From assembly GCF_004327985.1 (NCBI RefSeq), contig NZ_SJDL01000038.1, forward strand, positions 1-53,996: a DNA stretch of 53,996 nucleotides, written 5' to 3'. Shown here in pieces: positions 36,181-45,365 of the stretch. The notes beneath the pieces are model-generated. The model was not told the origin of the DNA, searched no databases, and was given only the letters and a program-made list of their open reading frames with translations. A program made the position numbers and the translations under genes. Position 1 is the stretch's first letter, and each line of letters opens with the position of its first letter. This DNA comes from Marinobacter halodurans (GTDB lineage Bacteria > Pseudomonadota > Gammaproteobacteria > Pseudomonadales > Oleiphilaceae).

Positions 36181-37883
36181 CAGCGGTTCCCCCTGTTGAG
36201 CATGGGCAGGTCCAGCCCGTTGTCCCGGGCGCAGTCCCGGGCCAGTTCATAGCCGGCATCGGCATGGCGCATGACGCCGGTGCCCGGATCGTTCCACAGC
36301 ACCCGGCCCAGACGGGCATGGGCGGCGTCGGTGCCGTCGGCGACAATCACCACCCCGGCGTGCTGGGAATATCCCATACCCACGCCGCCGCCATGGTGCA
36401 GCGACACCCAGGTGGCGCCGCCGGCGGTGTTGAGCAGGGCGTTGAGCAGCGGCCAGTCGGACACGGCATCGGAGCCATCCATCATGCCTTCGGTCTCGCG
36501 GTTGGGGCTGGCGACGGAGCCGGAGTCCAGGTGGTCGCGGCCAATCACTACCGGCGCCTTGAGCTCGCCGTTACGCACCATCTCGTTGAACGCCTGGCCC
36601 AGCCGGGCCCGGTCTTTCAGGCCGACCCAGCAGATCCGCGCCGGCAGCCCCTGGAAGCTGATGCGCTCCCGGGCCATGTCGAGCCAGTGATGCAGGTGCG
36701 GGTCGTCGGGAATCAGCTCCTTGACCTTGGCGTCGGTCCTGTAAATGTCCTCCGGATCGCCGGACAACGCCACCCAGCGGAAGGGACCGATGCCCTGGCA
36801 GAACAGCGGGCGGATATAGGCCGGTACGAAACCGGGGAAATCGAAGGCGTTGGTAACGCCTTCATCCTGCGCCATCTGGCGGATGTTGTTGCCGTAGTCG
36901 AAGGTGGGCACGCCCTGCCCCTTGAAATCCAGCATGGCGCGCACGTGCACCGCCATGGACTGCTTGGCCGCCCTGACCACCGCGTCCGGCTCGTGCTGCG
37001 CGCGCTGCACATAGTCCTCCCAGGTCCAGCCGCTGGGCAGGTAGCCGTGCAGCGGATCGTGGGCGCTGGTCTGGTCGGTGACCATGTCCGGCCGGACGCC
37101 GCGGCGCACCAGTTCGGGCAGGATATCGGCGGCGTTGGCGCAGAGGCCGACGGAGATTGCCTGGCCGGCGGCGGTGTGGCGCCGGATGCGGTCCAGCGCG
37201 TCGTCCAGGTCGCTGGCCTGTTCATCCAGGTAGCGGGTGCGCAGGCGGAAGTCGATGCGTGATTGCTGGCACTCGATGTTGAGCGAGCAGGCACCGGCCA
37301 GGCTGGCAGCCAGCGGCTGGGCGCCGCCCATGCCACCCAGGCCGGCGGTGAGGATCCAGCGCCCTTTGAGGTCGCCATCGTAGTGCTGGCGCCCGGCCTC
37401 GACAAAGGTTTCGTAGGTGCCCTGGACGATGCCCTGGGAACCGATGTAAACCCAGGAGCCGGCGGTCATCTGGCCGTACATCATCAGACCCTTGCGATCG
37501 AGCTCGTTGAAGTGTTCCCAATTGGCCCAGGCCGGCACCAGGTTGGAGTTGGCGATCAGTACCCGCGGTGCATCCAGATGGGTGCGGAACACGCCCACCG
37601 GCTTGCCGGACTGGATCAGCAGGGACTGGTCGTCCTCCAGGCGTTTGAGGGTTTCGACGATGGTGTCGAAACAGTCCCAGTCCCGCGCCGCACGACCGAT
37701 GCCGCCATAGACCACCAGGTCCTCCGGCCGTTCGGCCACATCCGGGTGCAGGTTGTTCATCAGCATGCGCATGGCCGCCTCGGTCAGCCAGCTTTTGCAG
37801 CTGCGCTCGCTGCCGGTGGGCGCCTGGATATGGCGGCTGGCGTCGTGGCGCTTGTCGTGAATCATCGGTTGATACTGTGTCAT
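36180..37883 (-). CDS. hutU: Urocanate hydratase
   Basis: 567 residues. It converts urocanate to 4-imidazolone-5-propanoate with tightly bound NAD+. The NAD site [13 protein letters not shown] (about residue 185) and the [15 protein letters not shown] block (about 493) match urocanases. GAGG lies 10 nt before ATG 37883. It follows hutG after 15 bp. Confidence 0.96.
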   Translation of the reverse strand: MTQYQPMIHDKRHDASRHIQAPTGSERSCKSWLTEAAMRMLMNNLHPDVAERPEDLVVYGGIGRAARDWDCFDTIVETLKRLEDDQSLLIQSGKPVGVFRTHLDAPRVLIANSNLVPAWANWEHFNELDRKGLMMYGQMTAGSWVYIGSQGIVQGTYETFVEAGRQHYDGDLKGRWILTAGLGGMGGAQPLAASLAGACSLNIECQQSRIDFRLRTRYLDEQASDLDDALDRIRRHTAAGQAISVGLCANAADILPELVRRGVRPDMVTDQTSAHDPLHGYLPSGWTWEDYVQRAQHEPDAVVRAAKQSMAVHVRAMLDFKGQGVPTFDYGNNIRQMAQDEGVTNAFDFPGFVPAYIRPLFCQGIGPFRWVALSGDPEDIYRTDAKVKELIPDDPHLHHWLDMARERISFQGLPARICWVGLKDRARLGQAFNEMVRNGELKAPVVIGRDHLDSGSVASPNRETEGMMDGSDAVSDWPLLNALLNTAGGATWVSLHHGGGVGMGYSQHAGVVIVADGTDAAHARLGRVLWNDPGTGVMRHADAGYELARDCARDNGLDLPMLNRGNR

Positions 37884-37898
37884 CGGTAATGTGCCTCG

Positions 37899-38831
37899 CT
37901 ATTGTTCGGTGATGCACCACACCAGGCGGGCCGCAGCACGGGCGGTGCGGCTGTCGATGTCGTGACTGGGGTTGAGTTCGGCCAGATCGGCCAGGCGCAG
38001 TTTGCCGCTGTCGCGAATCTGCTGGATCAGCGGCTCTATCAGTTGCAGGGAAACCCCGCGGGCCGCCGGTGCGCTGACGCCCGGGGCCTCGCAGGCCGGC
38101 AAGACATCCAGGTCGACGGTCAGGTACAGGTGGTCGCAGTCCGCCATGAAGCGGTCCAGGTCGGCGGCAATCGCCTCGAGGGTGGATTCGCGCATAGCCC
38201 GGTCTTCATGCACCAGCACACCCAGGCGCTCGGCGCGCCGGAACAGGGCGCGGGTATTGCTGGCCCGGCTGACGCCCAGGCAGGCATAGCGGAAGGGCCA
38301 GTGTCGTTGCTCGCAGGCGTTGGCGATCTGGGCGAACGGCGTGCCGGAAGAGGTCACGGCGGCGGGGTCGCGCAGATCGAAATGGGCGTCGAAATTGATG
38401 ATACCCAGCCGCGGGTGAGCCTCCCGGGCCCCAAGGTATTGGGCCAGCCCCTGCCAGCTGCCAAAGGCGACTTCATGCCCGCCACCCAGCACCACCGGGA
38501 AATGACCTGCGCTCAACAGTTGATGGACCCGCACGCCCAGGGCCTGTTGGGCCGCTTCCAGGGCATCGCCTTCACAACGCACGTCACCGGCATCGTAAAC
38601 CGGCCCCTGCCGGTGCCAGGCCAGGTTGGCCAGGGCGCGGCGAATGGCGGCCGGGCCTTCGCTGGCTCCGGGCCGGCCGTGATTGCGGCGTACACCGGCA
38701 TCGGACGCAAAGCCCAGCAGGGCCACGCCCGGCGTTTCCGCCACGGGGGCAACCTTTTGATGCCAACGATCACTGTCCGGCTCCGGGTCGGCCCGCCCCT
38801 GCCACAGCGTGTCATTGAAGCGATCAGCCAT
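37899..38831 (-). CDS. hutG: Formimidoylglutamase (HutG)
   Basis: 310 residues, ureohydrolase (arginase) fold with two Mn ions. Metal ligands are visible: His in [11 protein letters not shown], Asp-His-Asp in [10 protein letters not shown], and Asp-Asp in TVDLDVLP. It hydrolyses N-formimidoyl-L-glutamate to glutamate and formamide. The first 8 bases (ATGGCTGA) overlap the end of hutI. This one-step route needs no HutF, and none is visible nearby. Confidence 0.93.
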   Translation of the reverse strand: MADRFNDTLWQGRADPEPDSDRWHQKVAPVAETPGVALLGFASDAGVRRNHGRPGASEGPAAIRRALANLAWHRQGPVYDAGDVRCEGDALEAAQQALGVRVHQLLSAGHFPVVLGGGHEVAFGSWQGLAQYLGAREAHPRLGIINFDAHFDLRDPAAVTSSGTPFAQIANACEQRHWPFRYACLGVSRASNTRALFRRAERLGVLVHEDRAMRESTLEAIAADLDRFMADCDHLYLTVDLDVLPACEAPGVSAPAARGVSLQLIEPLIQQIRDSGKLRLADLAELNPSHDIDSRTARAAARLVWCITEQ

Positions 38832-40032
38832 GGGTCACCTCCCCGTTGAAAATCCGTTGCCGCAGCCGGCCGGGCTGCACCGCGTAGGCCAGTTCCGCCG
38901 GCGACTGCAGGTCCCACCAGCACAAGTCCGCCCGCGCCCCGTCGGCAATACGGCCGTATGCGTTCGATCCCAATGCCCGCGCGGCATGGGCGGTCATCCC
39001 GGCCAAGGCTTGCTGCGGCGTCAGGCGGAACAGGGTGCAGGCCATGTTGAGCATCAGGGTGGGCTGGAACAGCGGCGAGCTGCCCGGGTTGGCGTCGGTG
39101 GCAATGGCGATGGGCACACCCTGACGGCGCAGGGCGTCCACCGGCGGTTGTTGGGTTTCGCGCAGGGTGTAGAAGGCACCGGGCAGCAGCACGGCAACCG
39201 TGCCGGCCTGCTTCATGGCGGCGATACCGGCTTCGTCCAGGTATTCCACATGATCGGCGGACAGGGCGCCGTACCGGGCGGCCAGCGCCGCGCCACCCAG
39301 GTTGGACAGCTGCTCGACATGGGCCTTGATCGGAAGACCGTGCTGCCTGGCCGCGGCGAAGACCCGCTCGCACTGGGCCGGTGAAAAGGCGATGTGCTCG
39401 CAGAAGACGTCCACGGCATCGGCCAGGCCTTCCCTGGCAGCGGCGGGCAGGATTTCCCGGCAGACCAGATCGATGTAGGCGTCGCTGTCGTCAGCGTATT
39501 CCGGCGGTACCGCGTGGGCCGCCAGCAGGGTCGTGACCACCCGCACCGGGAAATCCTCGCCCAGACGCCGGGCCACCCGCAGCATTTTCAGCTCGTCGGC
39601 GAGGTTGAGCCCGTAACCGGACTTGATCTCGACGGTGGTCACGCCGTCATTGATCATGGCCTGTAGCCGGGGGGCCGCGGCCTGGAACAGGTCGTGCTCG
39701 CTGGCTTCCCGGGTGGCGCGCAGGGTGCTGAGGATGCCACCGCCATTGCGGGCGATGGTCTCATAGTCGACGCCTTCCAGGCGCTGCTCGAATTCATCGG
39801 CCCGATGGCCGCCGAACACCAGGTGCGTGTGGCAGTCCACCAGTCCCGGCGTCATCACGCCTCCCCGACCGGCTTCGATGACGCCGGCATGGTCCAGCCG
39901 ATCCAGTTCCGCCATCGGCACCACCGACTCGATCCGCTCGCCGGCGACCACCACGGCCATCGGCCCAGGCCGTTGCTGCAGTCCGTCGAACAGCGTGACA
40001 TCGCGCCAGAGGTGTCGCGTTTGACCCTGCAT
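38824..40032 (-). CDS. hutI: Imidazolonepropionase
   Basis: 402 residues from ATG 40032, where GGGGAGC lies 8 nt upstream; a longer frame reaching 40197 has no support. Amidohydrolase fold with zinc ligands in [10 protein letters not shown], a His in [15 protein letters not shown] and a catalytic Asp in ATDANPGSS. It opens the imidazolone ring to formimidoylglutamate. It is the first gene of the hut run; a HutC-like site lies 30-40 bp upstream. Confidence 0.95.
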   Translation of the reverse strand: MQGQTRHLWRDVTLFDGLQQRPGPMAVVVAGERIESVVPMAELDRLDHAGVIEAGRGGVMTPGLVDCHTHLVFGGHRADEFEQRLEGVDYETIARNGGGILSTLRATREASEHDLFQAAAPRLQAMINDGVTTVEIKSGYGLNLADELKMLRVARRLGEDFPVRVVTTLLAAHAVPPEYADDSDAYIDLVCREILPAAAREGLADAVDVFCEHIAFSPAQCERVFAAARQHGLPIKAHVEQLSNLGGAALAARYGALSADHVEYLDEAGIAAMKQAGTVAVLLPGAFYTLRETQQPPVDALRRQGVPIAIATDANPGSSPLFQPTLMLNMACTLFRLTPQQALAGMTAHAARALGSNAYGRIADGARADLCWWDLQSPAELAYAVQPGRLRQRIFNGEVTHG

Positions 40033-40060
40033 TGTCGTTGCTCCCCGTCGCTCAAAGTAA

Positions 40061-40173
40061 TTGTATATACATTTAAAGGATGAACAGGACCGTGTCAACC
40101 ACAAAAACTGGAGAAAATCCGACAAAGACCCAAGGAATATGGGGAAACAGGGCCGACACTTTTGTATACTCAA
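40061..40173. promoter_or_regulatory. Two HutC-like operators
   Basis: TTGTATATACAT (40061-40072), with palindromic core TGTATATACA, and TTGTATACTCAA (40162-40173) resemble the TTGTAT-ACAA dyads bound by HutC in Pseudomonas. One lies just upstream of hutI and the other 80 bp upstream of hutC, so both directions may be repressed until urocanate accumulates. Confidence 0.7.
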
Positions 40174-40252
40174 TAACTTGAAGCGCCGACGCGCCATGAC
40201 CGGCGCACCGCAAATGCATTAACATCGGTTCAAAACAGGTACGGAACCCGCT

Positions 40253-40975
40253 ATGGCAAGAAACCCGCCGCGTTATCTGGAGATCCAGCGCTTTCTGCTC
40301 GAACGCATCCAATCCGGCGACTGGCCGGCCAACCATCAGATTCCCCCCGAAGAGCAACTGGCCCGGGACTTCCAGGTCAGCCGCATGACCGCCAACAAGG
40401 CCATCCGGGATCTGGTCCAGCAGGGCTACCTGACCCGTCAGCCGGGCCTGGGTACCTTTGTGACCGATCGCAAGGCGGAGTCATCCCTGGTGGATGTGTT
40501 CAATATCGCGGAAGAGGTGCGGGCGCGGGAGCATGACTACAGCAACCAGTTGCTGGCCCTGGAGTCGGTGGAAGCGGATGACGAGGTGGCGCTGCGGCTG
40601 GGGGTGCGCATCGGTGCGCCGGTGTTCCATACGCTGATGCTGCACCGGGAGAATGGCGTGCCGATCCAGTTGGAGGACCGTTACGTCAATCCCCGCTGGG
40701 CCCCCGACTACCTGGATGCGGACTTCACCCGCCATACGCCCAACGAAGTGCTGGTGGAAGCCTACCCGATCAGCGATATCGAGCACGTGGTGGAGGCGGT
40801 GCTGGTGGATGAATGGACGGCGCAGCAGCTGGAAATCCCGATCCAGTCACCCTGCCTGCGGATGGTGCGGCGCACCTGGTCCAGCGACCACCTGATCAGC
40901 TACGCCCGCCTGGTCCATCCGGGCGACCGCTACAAGCTGCGCTCGCTGGTGCACCGGTCGATGGGAAGCCGCTAG
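40253..40975 (+). CDS. hutC: GntR-family histidine utilisation repressor
   Basis: 240 residues. The GntR winged HTH (about 1-70, with LARDFQVSRMTANKAIRDL) is followed by a UTRA effector domain (about 95-235). In Pseudomonas and Klebsiella HutC represses the hut genes and is released by urocanate. It is divergent from hutI with the operators between them. Its TAG stop (40973-40975) lies within the CTAG flanking the MITE-like element, so the insertion left the protein intact. Confidence 0.94.
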   Translation: MARNPPRYLEIQRFLLERIQSGDWPANHQIPPEEQLARDFQVSRMTANKAIRDLVQQGYLTRQPGLGTFVTDRKAESSLVDVFNIAEEVRAREHDYSNQLLALESVEADDEVALRLGVRIGAPVFHTLMLHRENGVPIQLEDRYVNPRWAPDYLDADFTRHTPNEVLVEAYPISDIEHVVEAVLVDEWTAQQLEIPIQSPCLRMVRRTWSSDHLISYARLVHPGDRYKLRSLVHRSMGSR

Positions 40976-41241
40976 TGTCCCGTCTGGTTAATTCGCTGAT
41001 CTACTGAGCGCCTGAACGCTTTGAGAGCAAGGCGCGGTAGCGAAGGTTTGGTGGTTCCAAATCGAGCTGCCGCAACACCGCTATCAAAGTGTTCAGGCGC
41101 TCCCGAAGGGCGCACCGCTGACGCCTCTGGACCTGCGTTGCCAACCCTTGATGTGGAACCACCACACCGGCGGGCTGGCGCCTTGACCAGAGACGTCAGC
41201 GGTACGCAGTAGGTCAACGAATTAACCAGACGGGACACTAG
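40972..41241. mobile_element. MITE-like element with perfect terminal inverted repeats
   Basis: A 262-bp element (40976-41237) flanked by CTAG direct repeats (40972-40975 and 41238-41241). The terminal repeats start TGTCCCGTCTGGTTAA and are perfect over 20 bp, with partial extension to about 40 bp. Inside are three further inverted repeats: 41006-41024 with 41084-41102 (one mismatch), 41050-41059 with 41154-41163, and 41114-41130 with 41187-41203 (one mismatch). It encodes no protein. TSD and structure fit a non-autonomous transposon, possibly IS5-like by its CTAG target or IS630-like if the TSD is read as TA. It begins at the hutC stop codon. Confidence 0.82.
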
Positions 41242-41333
41242 GATCCGGCGCCACGGGTTACGCGGGTTGCGCCTTGCCAATCAAGGGGCACAACGCATTC
41301 GCGACCGCCAGCGGGGGACAATGTCGGCGCCCA

Positions 41334-41771
41334 CTAGCGCAGTTGGTTGGTCAGCCAGGAATGGATCTGGGCGGCTGACAGGGCACCGCTCTGGCGCGCC
41401 ACTTCCTTGCCACCCCGGAACAGGATCATCGTCGGGATACTGCGGATACCGAAGCGGGCCGAGGTCTGGGGCGCCTGCTCGGTGTTCAGCTTGGCAAGCA
41501 GGGCCTGGCCTTTCCAGTTGCGGGCGGCCTCGGCGAAGGCCGGTGCCATCGCCTTACAGGGTCCGCACCAGCTGGCCCAGAAATCCACCAGCACCGGCAG
41601 GCTGGAGCGGGCCGTCACGTTGGCGAGGCTGGCTTCGCCCAATTCCGCCACGGTGCCATCAAACAGCGGCCTGCCGCAGGCACCGCACTTGGGATGCTCA
41701 CCCCGCCGCGACTCGGGCACCCGGTTCGTCTTGAGGCAGTGGGGACAGGGAATATTCAGGATGTCGGTCAT
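41334..41771 (-). CDS. trxC: Thioredoxin 2 (TrxC)
   Basis: 145 residues from ATG 41771, where GAGG lies 7 nt upstream; a GTG two codons earlier is possible. The N-terminal zinc ribbon has CPHC (about 9-12) and CGAC. The thioredoxin domain has the WCGPC active site and a cis-Pro in SIPTMI. It reduces protein disulfides in the cytoplasm and, in E. coli, is induced by peroxide stress. The next upstream plus-strand gene is the monooxygenase, divergent. Confidence 0.94.
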   Translation of the reverse strand: MTDILNIPCPHCLKTNRVPESRRGEHPKCGACGRPLFDGTVAELGEASLANVTARSSLPVLVDFWASWCGPCKAMAPAFAEAARNWKGQALLAKLNTEQAPQTSARFGIRSIPTMILFRGGKEVARQSGALSAAQIHSWLTNQLR

Positions 41772-41936
41772 GGCCACACCTCGTCGGTCAATATACCCCC
41801 TTTTTGGGGGTGATCCGACGCAATATCAAGCACTGTCGGAGCGGGACTCACGGCCGGGAATCGGTGAAGTCGGGCCAATTCCTTGGCCGTCGCTGATTAA
41901 AACTTGCACTGCCCGGGGACCTCAGGTTGAAATAAC

Positions 41937-41952
41937 TAAAGCACATGCTTTA
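41937..41952. promoter_or_regulatory. Palindrome within the candidate monooxygenase promoter
   Basis: TAAAGCA-CA-TGCTTTA is a 7+7 dyad. It lies in and around the spacer of a candidate promoter, TTGAAA (41927-41932) and TTTACT (41949-41954), 16 bp apart. A bound repressor there would block initiation. Confidence 0.45.
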
Positions 41953-41998
41953 CTCAACAGGAATCGGGTAATCCCCGGTAGTTATGAGGTCCAACACA

Positions 41999-43498
41999 AT
42001 GGCCCACACGCATTTCGACGTCCTGATTGTCGGCGCCGGCATTTCCGGCATCGGCGCTGCCTATCACCTGCAGACGAACTGCCCCGACAAACGCTACGCC
42101 ATCCTGGAAGGCCGCGACAACCTGGGCGGTACCTGGGACCTGTTCCGCTATCCCGGCATCCGTTCGGATTCGGACATGTATACCCTGGGCTTCGGCTTCC
42201 GGCCATGGCGTCAGGGCAAGGCCATCGCCGACGGGCCGTCGATCCTGGACTACCTCAAGAACACCGCGACGGATAACGGCATTGACCGGCACATCCGCTA
42301 CAACCACTGGGTCACCCACTACGACTGGTCCAGCGAGGACGCCACCTGGACGGTCAAGGCAAAAAACCGGAAGACCGGCCGCCCGGTCAAGCTGACCTGC
42401 AACTTCCTGCTCAACTGCTCCGGCTACTACCGCTACGACCAGGGCTATATGCCCGACTTCCCGGGCATCCAGCAGTTCAGGGGGCAGGTGATCCACCCCC
42501 AGCACTGGCCGGAAGACCTGGACTACACCGGCAAGCGCGTGGTGGTGATCGGCAGTGGTGCAACGGCCGTCACCCTGGTGCCGGCGATGGCGGGCAAGGC
42601 GAAACAGGTCACCATGCTGCAACGCTCGCCCACCTACATCCTGTCGCTGCCGGATGTGGACCTGATCGCCCGCTGGCTCAACCGCCTGCTGCCGGCGAAA
42701 GCGGCCTACCAGATCACCCGCTGGAAGAACGTATCCATGCAGATGCTGTTCTACCAGGCCTGCCGGCGCTACCCGAAACTGATGCGCCGCGTGTTGCGCC
42801 AGCACCTGAAATCCCAACTGGGCAGGGATTTCGATATCGACACCCACTTCAACCCCAGCTACAACCCCTGGGACCAGCGCCTGTGCCTGGTGCCCAACGG
42901 TGACCTGTTCCGGGCCCTGCGCAAGGGGGAGGCCGACATCGTCACCGACCACATCGACACCTTCACCGAGAAGGGCGTCCGCCTGAAATCGGGCCAGGAG
43001 CTGGAAGCCGATATCGTGATTTCCGCCACCGGCCTGAACCTGGTGACCCTGGGCGGCGCCGAGTTGCACGTGGACGGCCAGCTCATCCAGCCCAACGAAA
43101 CCATGGGCTACAAGGGCATGATGCTGAGCAACGTGCCCAACCTGGCGATGGTGGTGGGGTATACCAACGCCTCCTGGACGCTCAAGGCCGACCTGACCAG
43201 CGAGTACGTCTGCCGCCTGCTACAGTACATGGACAGCCAGGGCTACGACACGGTTACGCCGGTGGTCAGCGGTCACGTGGAGGAGGAACCCTTCCTGGAC
43301 CTGGACTCCGGCTATGTGCTGCGGGCGCTGGAACACCTGCCCAAGCAGGGCGACCGCAAACCCTGGAAGCTGTACCAGAACTACCTACTGGACCTCATCA
43401 ACCTGCGCTACGGCAAGGTGGACGATGACGCGTTGGTCTTCAACCATGCCGGCAGGACCGCAGCCCAACCGGCTCCCCTGAGCGCCCAGCAGGCCTGA
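41999..43498 (+). CDS. Flavin-containing (Baeyer-Villiger type) monooxygenase
   Basis: 499 residues from ATG 41999. The FAD site is G12-x-G14-x-x-G17 in VGAGISGIG. The Baeyer-Villiger fingerprint FxGxxxHxxxW is F160-x-G162-x-x-x-H166-x-x-x-W170. The NADPH-binding GSGATA lies near residue 186. Such enzymes turn ketones into esters or lactones. The substrate is not predictable. GAGG lies 9 nt upstream; an in-frame ATG at 41984 is less well placed. It is controlled by a likely repressor site (41937-41952). Confidence 0.9.
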   Translation: MAHTHFDVLIVGAGISGIGAAYHLQTNCPDKRYAILEGRDNLGGTWDLFRYPGIRSDSDMYTLGFGFRPWRQGKAIADGPSILDYLKNTATDNGIDRHIRYNHWVTHYDWSSEDATWTVKAKNRKTGRPVKLTCNFLLNCSGYYRYDQGYMPDFPGIQQFRGQVIHPQHWPEDLDYTGKRVVVIGSGATAVTLVPAMAGKAKQVTMLQRSPTYILSLPDVDLIARWLNRLLPAKAAYQITRWKNVSMQMLFYQACRRYPKLMRRVLRQHLKSQLGRDFDIDTHFNPSYNPWDQRLCLVPNGDLFRALRKGEADIVTDHIDTFTEKGVRLKSGQELEADIVISATGLNLVTLGGAELHVDGQLIQPNETMGYKGMMLSNVPNLAMVVGYTNASWTLKADLTSEYVCRLLQYMDSQGYDTVTPVVSGHVEEEPFLDLDSGYVLRALEHLPKQGDRKPWKLYQNYLLDLINLRYGKVDDDALVFNHAGRTAAQPAPLSAQQA

Positions 43499-43533
43499 AC
43501 CCGTGGGCCGGCATCTGCGAAACCACCCAGGCG

Positions 43534-43638
43534 ATGGTGGACCAGTTGGTGGAAAGCGCCGACATGTGCCGCCGTCTGCGCGAACTCATCCGGGAACTGG
43601 AAGATGCCGCCGCGCAGGTGTCGGTGGAGGACGTCTGA
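43534..43638 (+). CDS. Short helical ORF after the monooxygenase
   Basis: 34 residues from ATG 43534 (MVDQLVESADMCRRLREL), strongly helical, ending 6 bp before the ion-channel stop on the other strand. In frame, the sequence stays protein-like for ten codons upstream (WAGICETTQA), overlapping the end of the monooxygenase gene, with no ATG, GTG or TTG. It may start at CTG 43495, or be a remnant of a longer gene. Confidence 0.35.
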   Translation: MVDQLVESADMCRRLRELIRELEDAAAQVSVEDV

Positions 43639-43644
43639 GCCCGA

Positions 43645-44064
43645 TCAGCGACCGGGCTTCCAGGAACGCTGCATCTCCAGGAACAGGAATGACGCGCTCC
43701 AGGTAATCAGCACCAGGCCGGTCAGGGCTTCGAGACCGCACAGGAACCGGATCGGCCCGAAGGGCTCGATGTCACCGAAGCCGATGGTGGTATAGGTGGT
43801 CAGCGAGAAGTAGACGCAGTCCAGCAGCGAGCCGGAAAAATTGCCCGCCAGATGGCCCCAGTAGGGATAGGCGTTCATCCAGTAATACACCACACCGAAC
43901 AGCCAGACTTCCACCATATGCGCCAGCATGGCGCCGCCCACGCCCACCACGATGCGGAAATGGTGGGGAATACCCAGGCGCGGTATGTAGCGGTTGAGCA
44001 GCGACAGTCCCCGAAAATGCACCAGGACCGCCATGGCGGTGACGACCGGGCTCAGCACCAGCAT
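43645..44064 (-). CDS. Small ion-channel protein (KcsA-like pore)
   Basis: 139 residues with a pore-loop motif TTYTTIGFGDIEPFG, the two-TM potassium-channel selectivity filter (GFGD where KcsA has GYGD). There are two hydrophobic segments before it (about 5-18 and 38-66) and one after (about 105-130). It has no cytosolic regulatory domain. The GFGD filter is found in other ion-channel-domain proteins and may weaken K+ selectivity. The ribosome site is weak. Confidence 0.8.
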   Translation of the reverse strand: MLVLSPVVTAMAVLVHFRGLSLLNRYIPRLGIPHHFRIVVGVGGAMLAHMVEVWLFGVVYYWMNAYPYWGHLAGNFSGSLLDCVYFSLTTYTTIGFGDIEPFGPIRFLCGLEALTGLVLITWSASFLFLEMQRSWKPGR

Positions 44065-44164
44065 GACCGCTATGGACGCTTTCGGGAACCGGGCATCCGT
44101 TGTTACCTCCAGACCCTCTCTCGCTCGGCTTTAGGACGCTGGCCGCCGGGGCGAGCCGCCCCGC

Positions 44165-45136
44165 TCAACCGCAGCCCTCCACACAGACACCGCCGGCATC
44201 AAACGCCATGGAGCGTCCGCTCAGGGGTACGTGAACCGGTACCTCGCTGGCCTGGATAAACGCTTCGGTGCGGGTGCCCGGACGAACCTTACCATTCTCC
44301 GTGGCCGGTTCGTTGGCGTGCGACGGAATGACACTGGCCGGCCTGACCATCTCGTTGATCACATGGGCCGCTTCCGCCGGGCCGGTGGTGTAGGTATCGC
44401 CAATGTTCATCACGGCCAGTTTCGCCCCGTAGTAGTCGTGCACCACGGCTTGCTGATCCGCGGTGATGCCGGTATCCCCGGACAGGTAGACCACCAGCCC
44501 ATTACTGAACGTCAGTACGTAGCCGGTGGGCGGGCCCACGTAGGCCGTCAGTCCGGCCGCGGCCATGATCCGGCTCATCTGCCCCTCGATGAAGGCTGGC
44601 GACAGGCCGTTGCTGTGCACCGCCGGCACGGTCGTGATCCCGACACCCCCTTCCTCCACATGGGCCCCGAAGCGGACCAGCACCGAGTCTTTCGGGTTGC
44701 CGCCCGCTGCTCTCAGCCGGCCGGCAAAGAAGCTGGCCATTTCACTGCCGGTGACGATATGCGCGTCCTTTTTCACGGCGATCTTCACGCTGTTGGACAG
44801 CGGCGCGTCGTCTTCGGAAGCCGCCGGTGAGGCACAGCTGCCGGCATTCGGTTTCGGAACGTGCCGGTCGCCCATGTGGTCACCGTGGACGTGACTGACC
44901 AGCACCACATCAATCCTGCCCAGGCGCGGATCGTCGGCTCCGGCAACGGTGCGCCCGGCATCATAGAGGATGCGGGTGCCGTTCGGGTCCTCGAACACCA
45001 TGGCCCGGTCCAGGACGCAGAACTCGCCATCCTGTCCGCCCAGCGGCGTGACGCGGACGGTATCAGCCGCCTGAGCAAGAGAGGCACTGAGCGCCAGGAG
45101 CGGAAGCGCCATGAGGCTGTTTCGAATGACGTGCAT
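44165..45136 (-). CDS. Exported metallo-beta-lactamase-fold hydrolase
   Basis: 323 residues. A signal peptide (about 1-23, ending AQA) exports it to the periplasm. The metal motif is H82-V-H84-G-D86-H87, a second His lies in VPAVHSNG, and an Asp in LSGDTGIT bridges the metals. A Cys-rich insert and a C-terminal CVEGCG suggest disulfides. The GGGAGG site lies 5 nt before ATG 45136. Substrate unknown; lactone or phosphoester hydrolysis is possible. It is divergent from the riboswitch region. Confidence 0.85.
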   Translation of the reverse strand: MHVIRNSLMALPLLALSASLAQAADTVRVTPLGGQDGEFCVLDRAMVFEDPNGTRILYDAGRTVAGADDPRLGRIDVVLVSHVHGDHMGDRHVPKPNAGSCASPAASEDDAPLSNSVKIAVKKDAHIVTGSEMASFFAGRLRAAGGNPKDSVLVRFGAHVEEGGVGITTVPAVHSNGLSPAFIEGQMSRIMAAAGLTAYVGPPTGYVLTFSNGLVVYLSGDTGITADQQAVVHDYYGAKLAVMNIGDTYTTGPAEAAHVINEMVRPASVIPSHANEPATENGKVRPGTRTEAFIQASEVPVHVPLSGRSMAFDAGGVCVEGCG

Positions 45137-45259
45137 AAAAACCTCCCTGAAGTCGATATCTATCCCCGTCCTACAGGATCGATGTACAGCCGCCTTTTCG
45201 CCAATCGATTGAGCCTGCGAACTATGTCAGTATGGCCGTCGAAATCCCATTCCACACAT

Positions 45260-45365
45260 TTGTCGCCAGGGGAGTCTGCCGCCGGTCGGCAGGCTGAGAA
45301 TACGACGGGAACCCGTCCAGACCCTGGAACCTGATCCGGTTCATACCGGCGGAGGAAGCGCGACA
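45260..45365 (+). promoter_or_regulatory. TPP riboswitch (THI element)
   Basis: The THI core is visible: AGGGGAGTC (45268-45276), CTGAGA (45294-45299), GACCCTGGAACCTGATC and the 3' GGAGGAAG. P1 is formed by TGTCGC (45261-45266) with GCGACA (45360-45365), and the last A of that helix is the A of the symporter's ATG. The Shine-Dalgarno GGAGG is itself part of the conserved core. Thiamine pyrophosphate binding should therefore hide both ribosome site and start codon, giving translational repression. Confidence 0.93.

Noticed and set aside
34930-36252. 440-residue plus-strand frame
   Set aside because: It is antisense of hutH, which has the MIO motif and full length.
40033-40197. Longer N-terminus for imidazolonepropionase
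   Set aside because: The extra 55 residues cover the operator region and do not resemble HutI; ATG 40032 has a good ribosome site.
41795-41811. ACCCCC-TTTTT-GGGGGT inverted repeat upstream of trxC
   Set aside because: It is only six pairs with a 5-base loop and no T-run; it could be an operator but is too short to claim.
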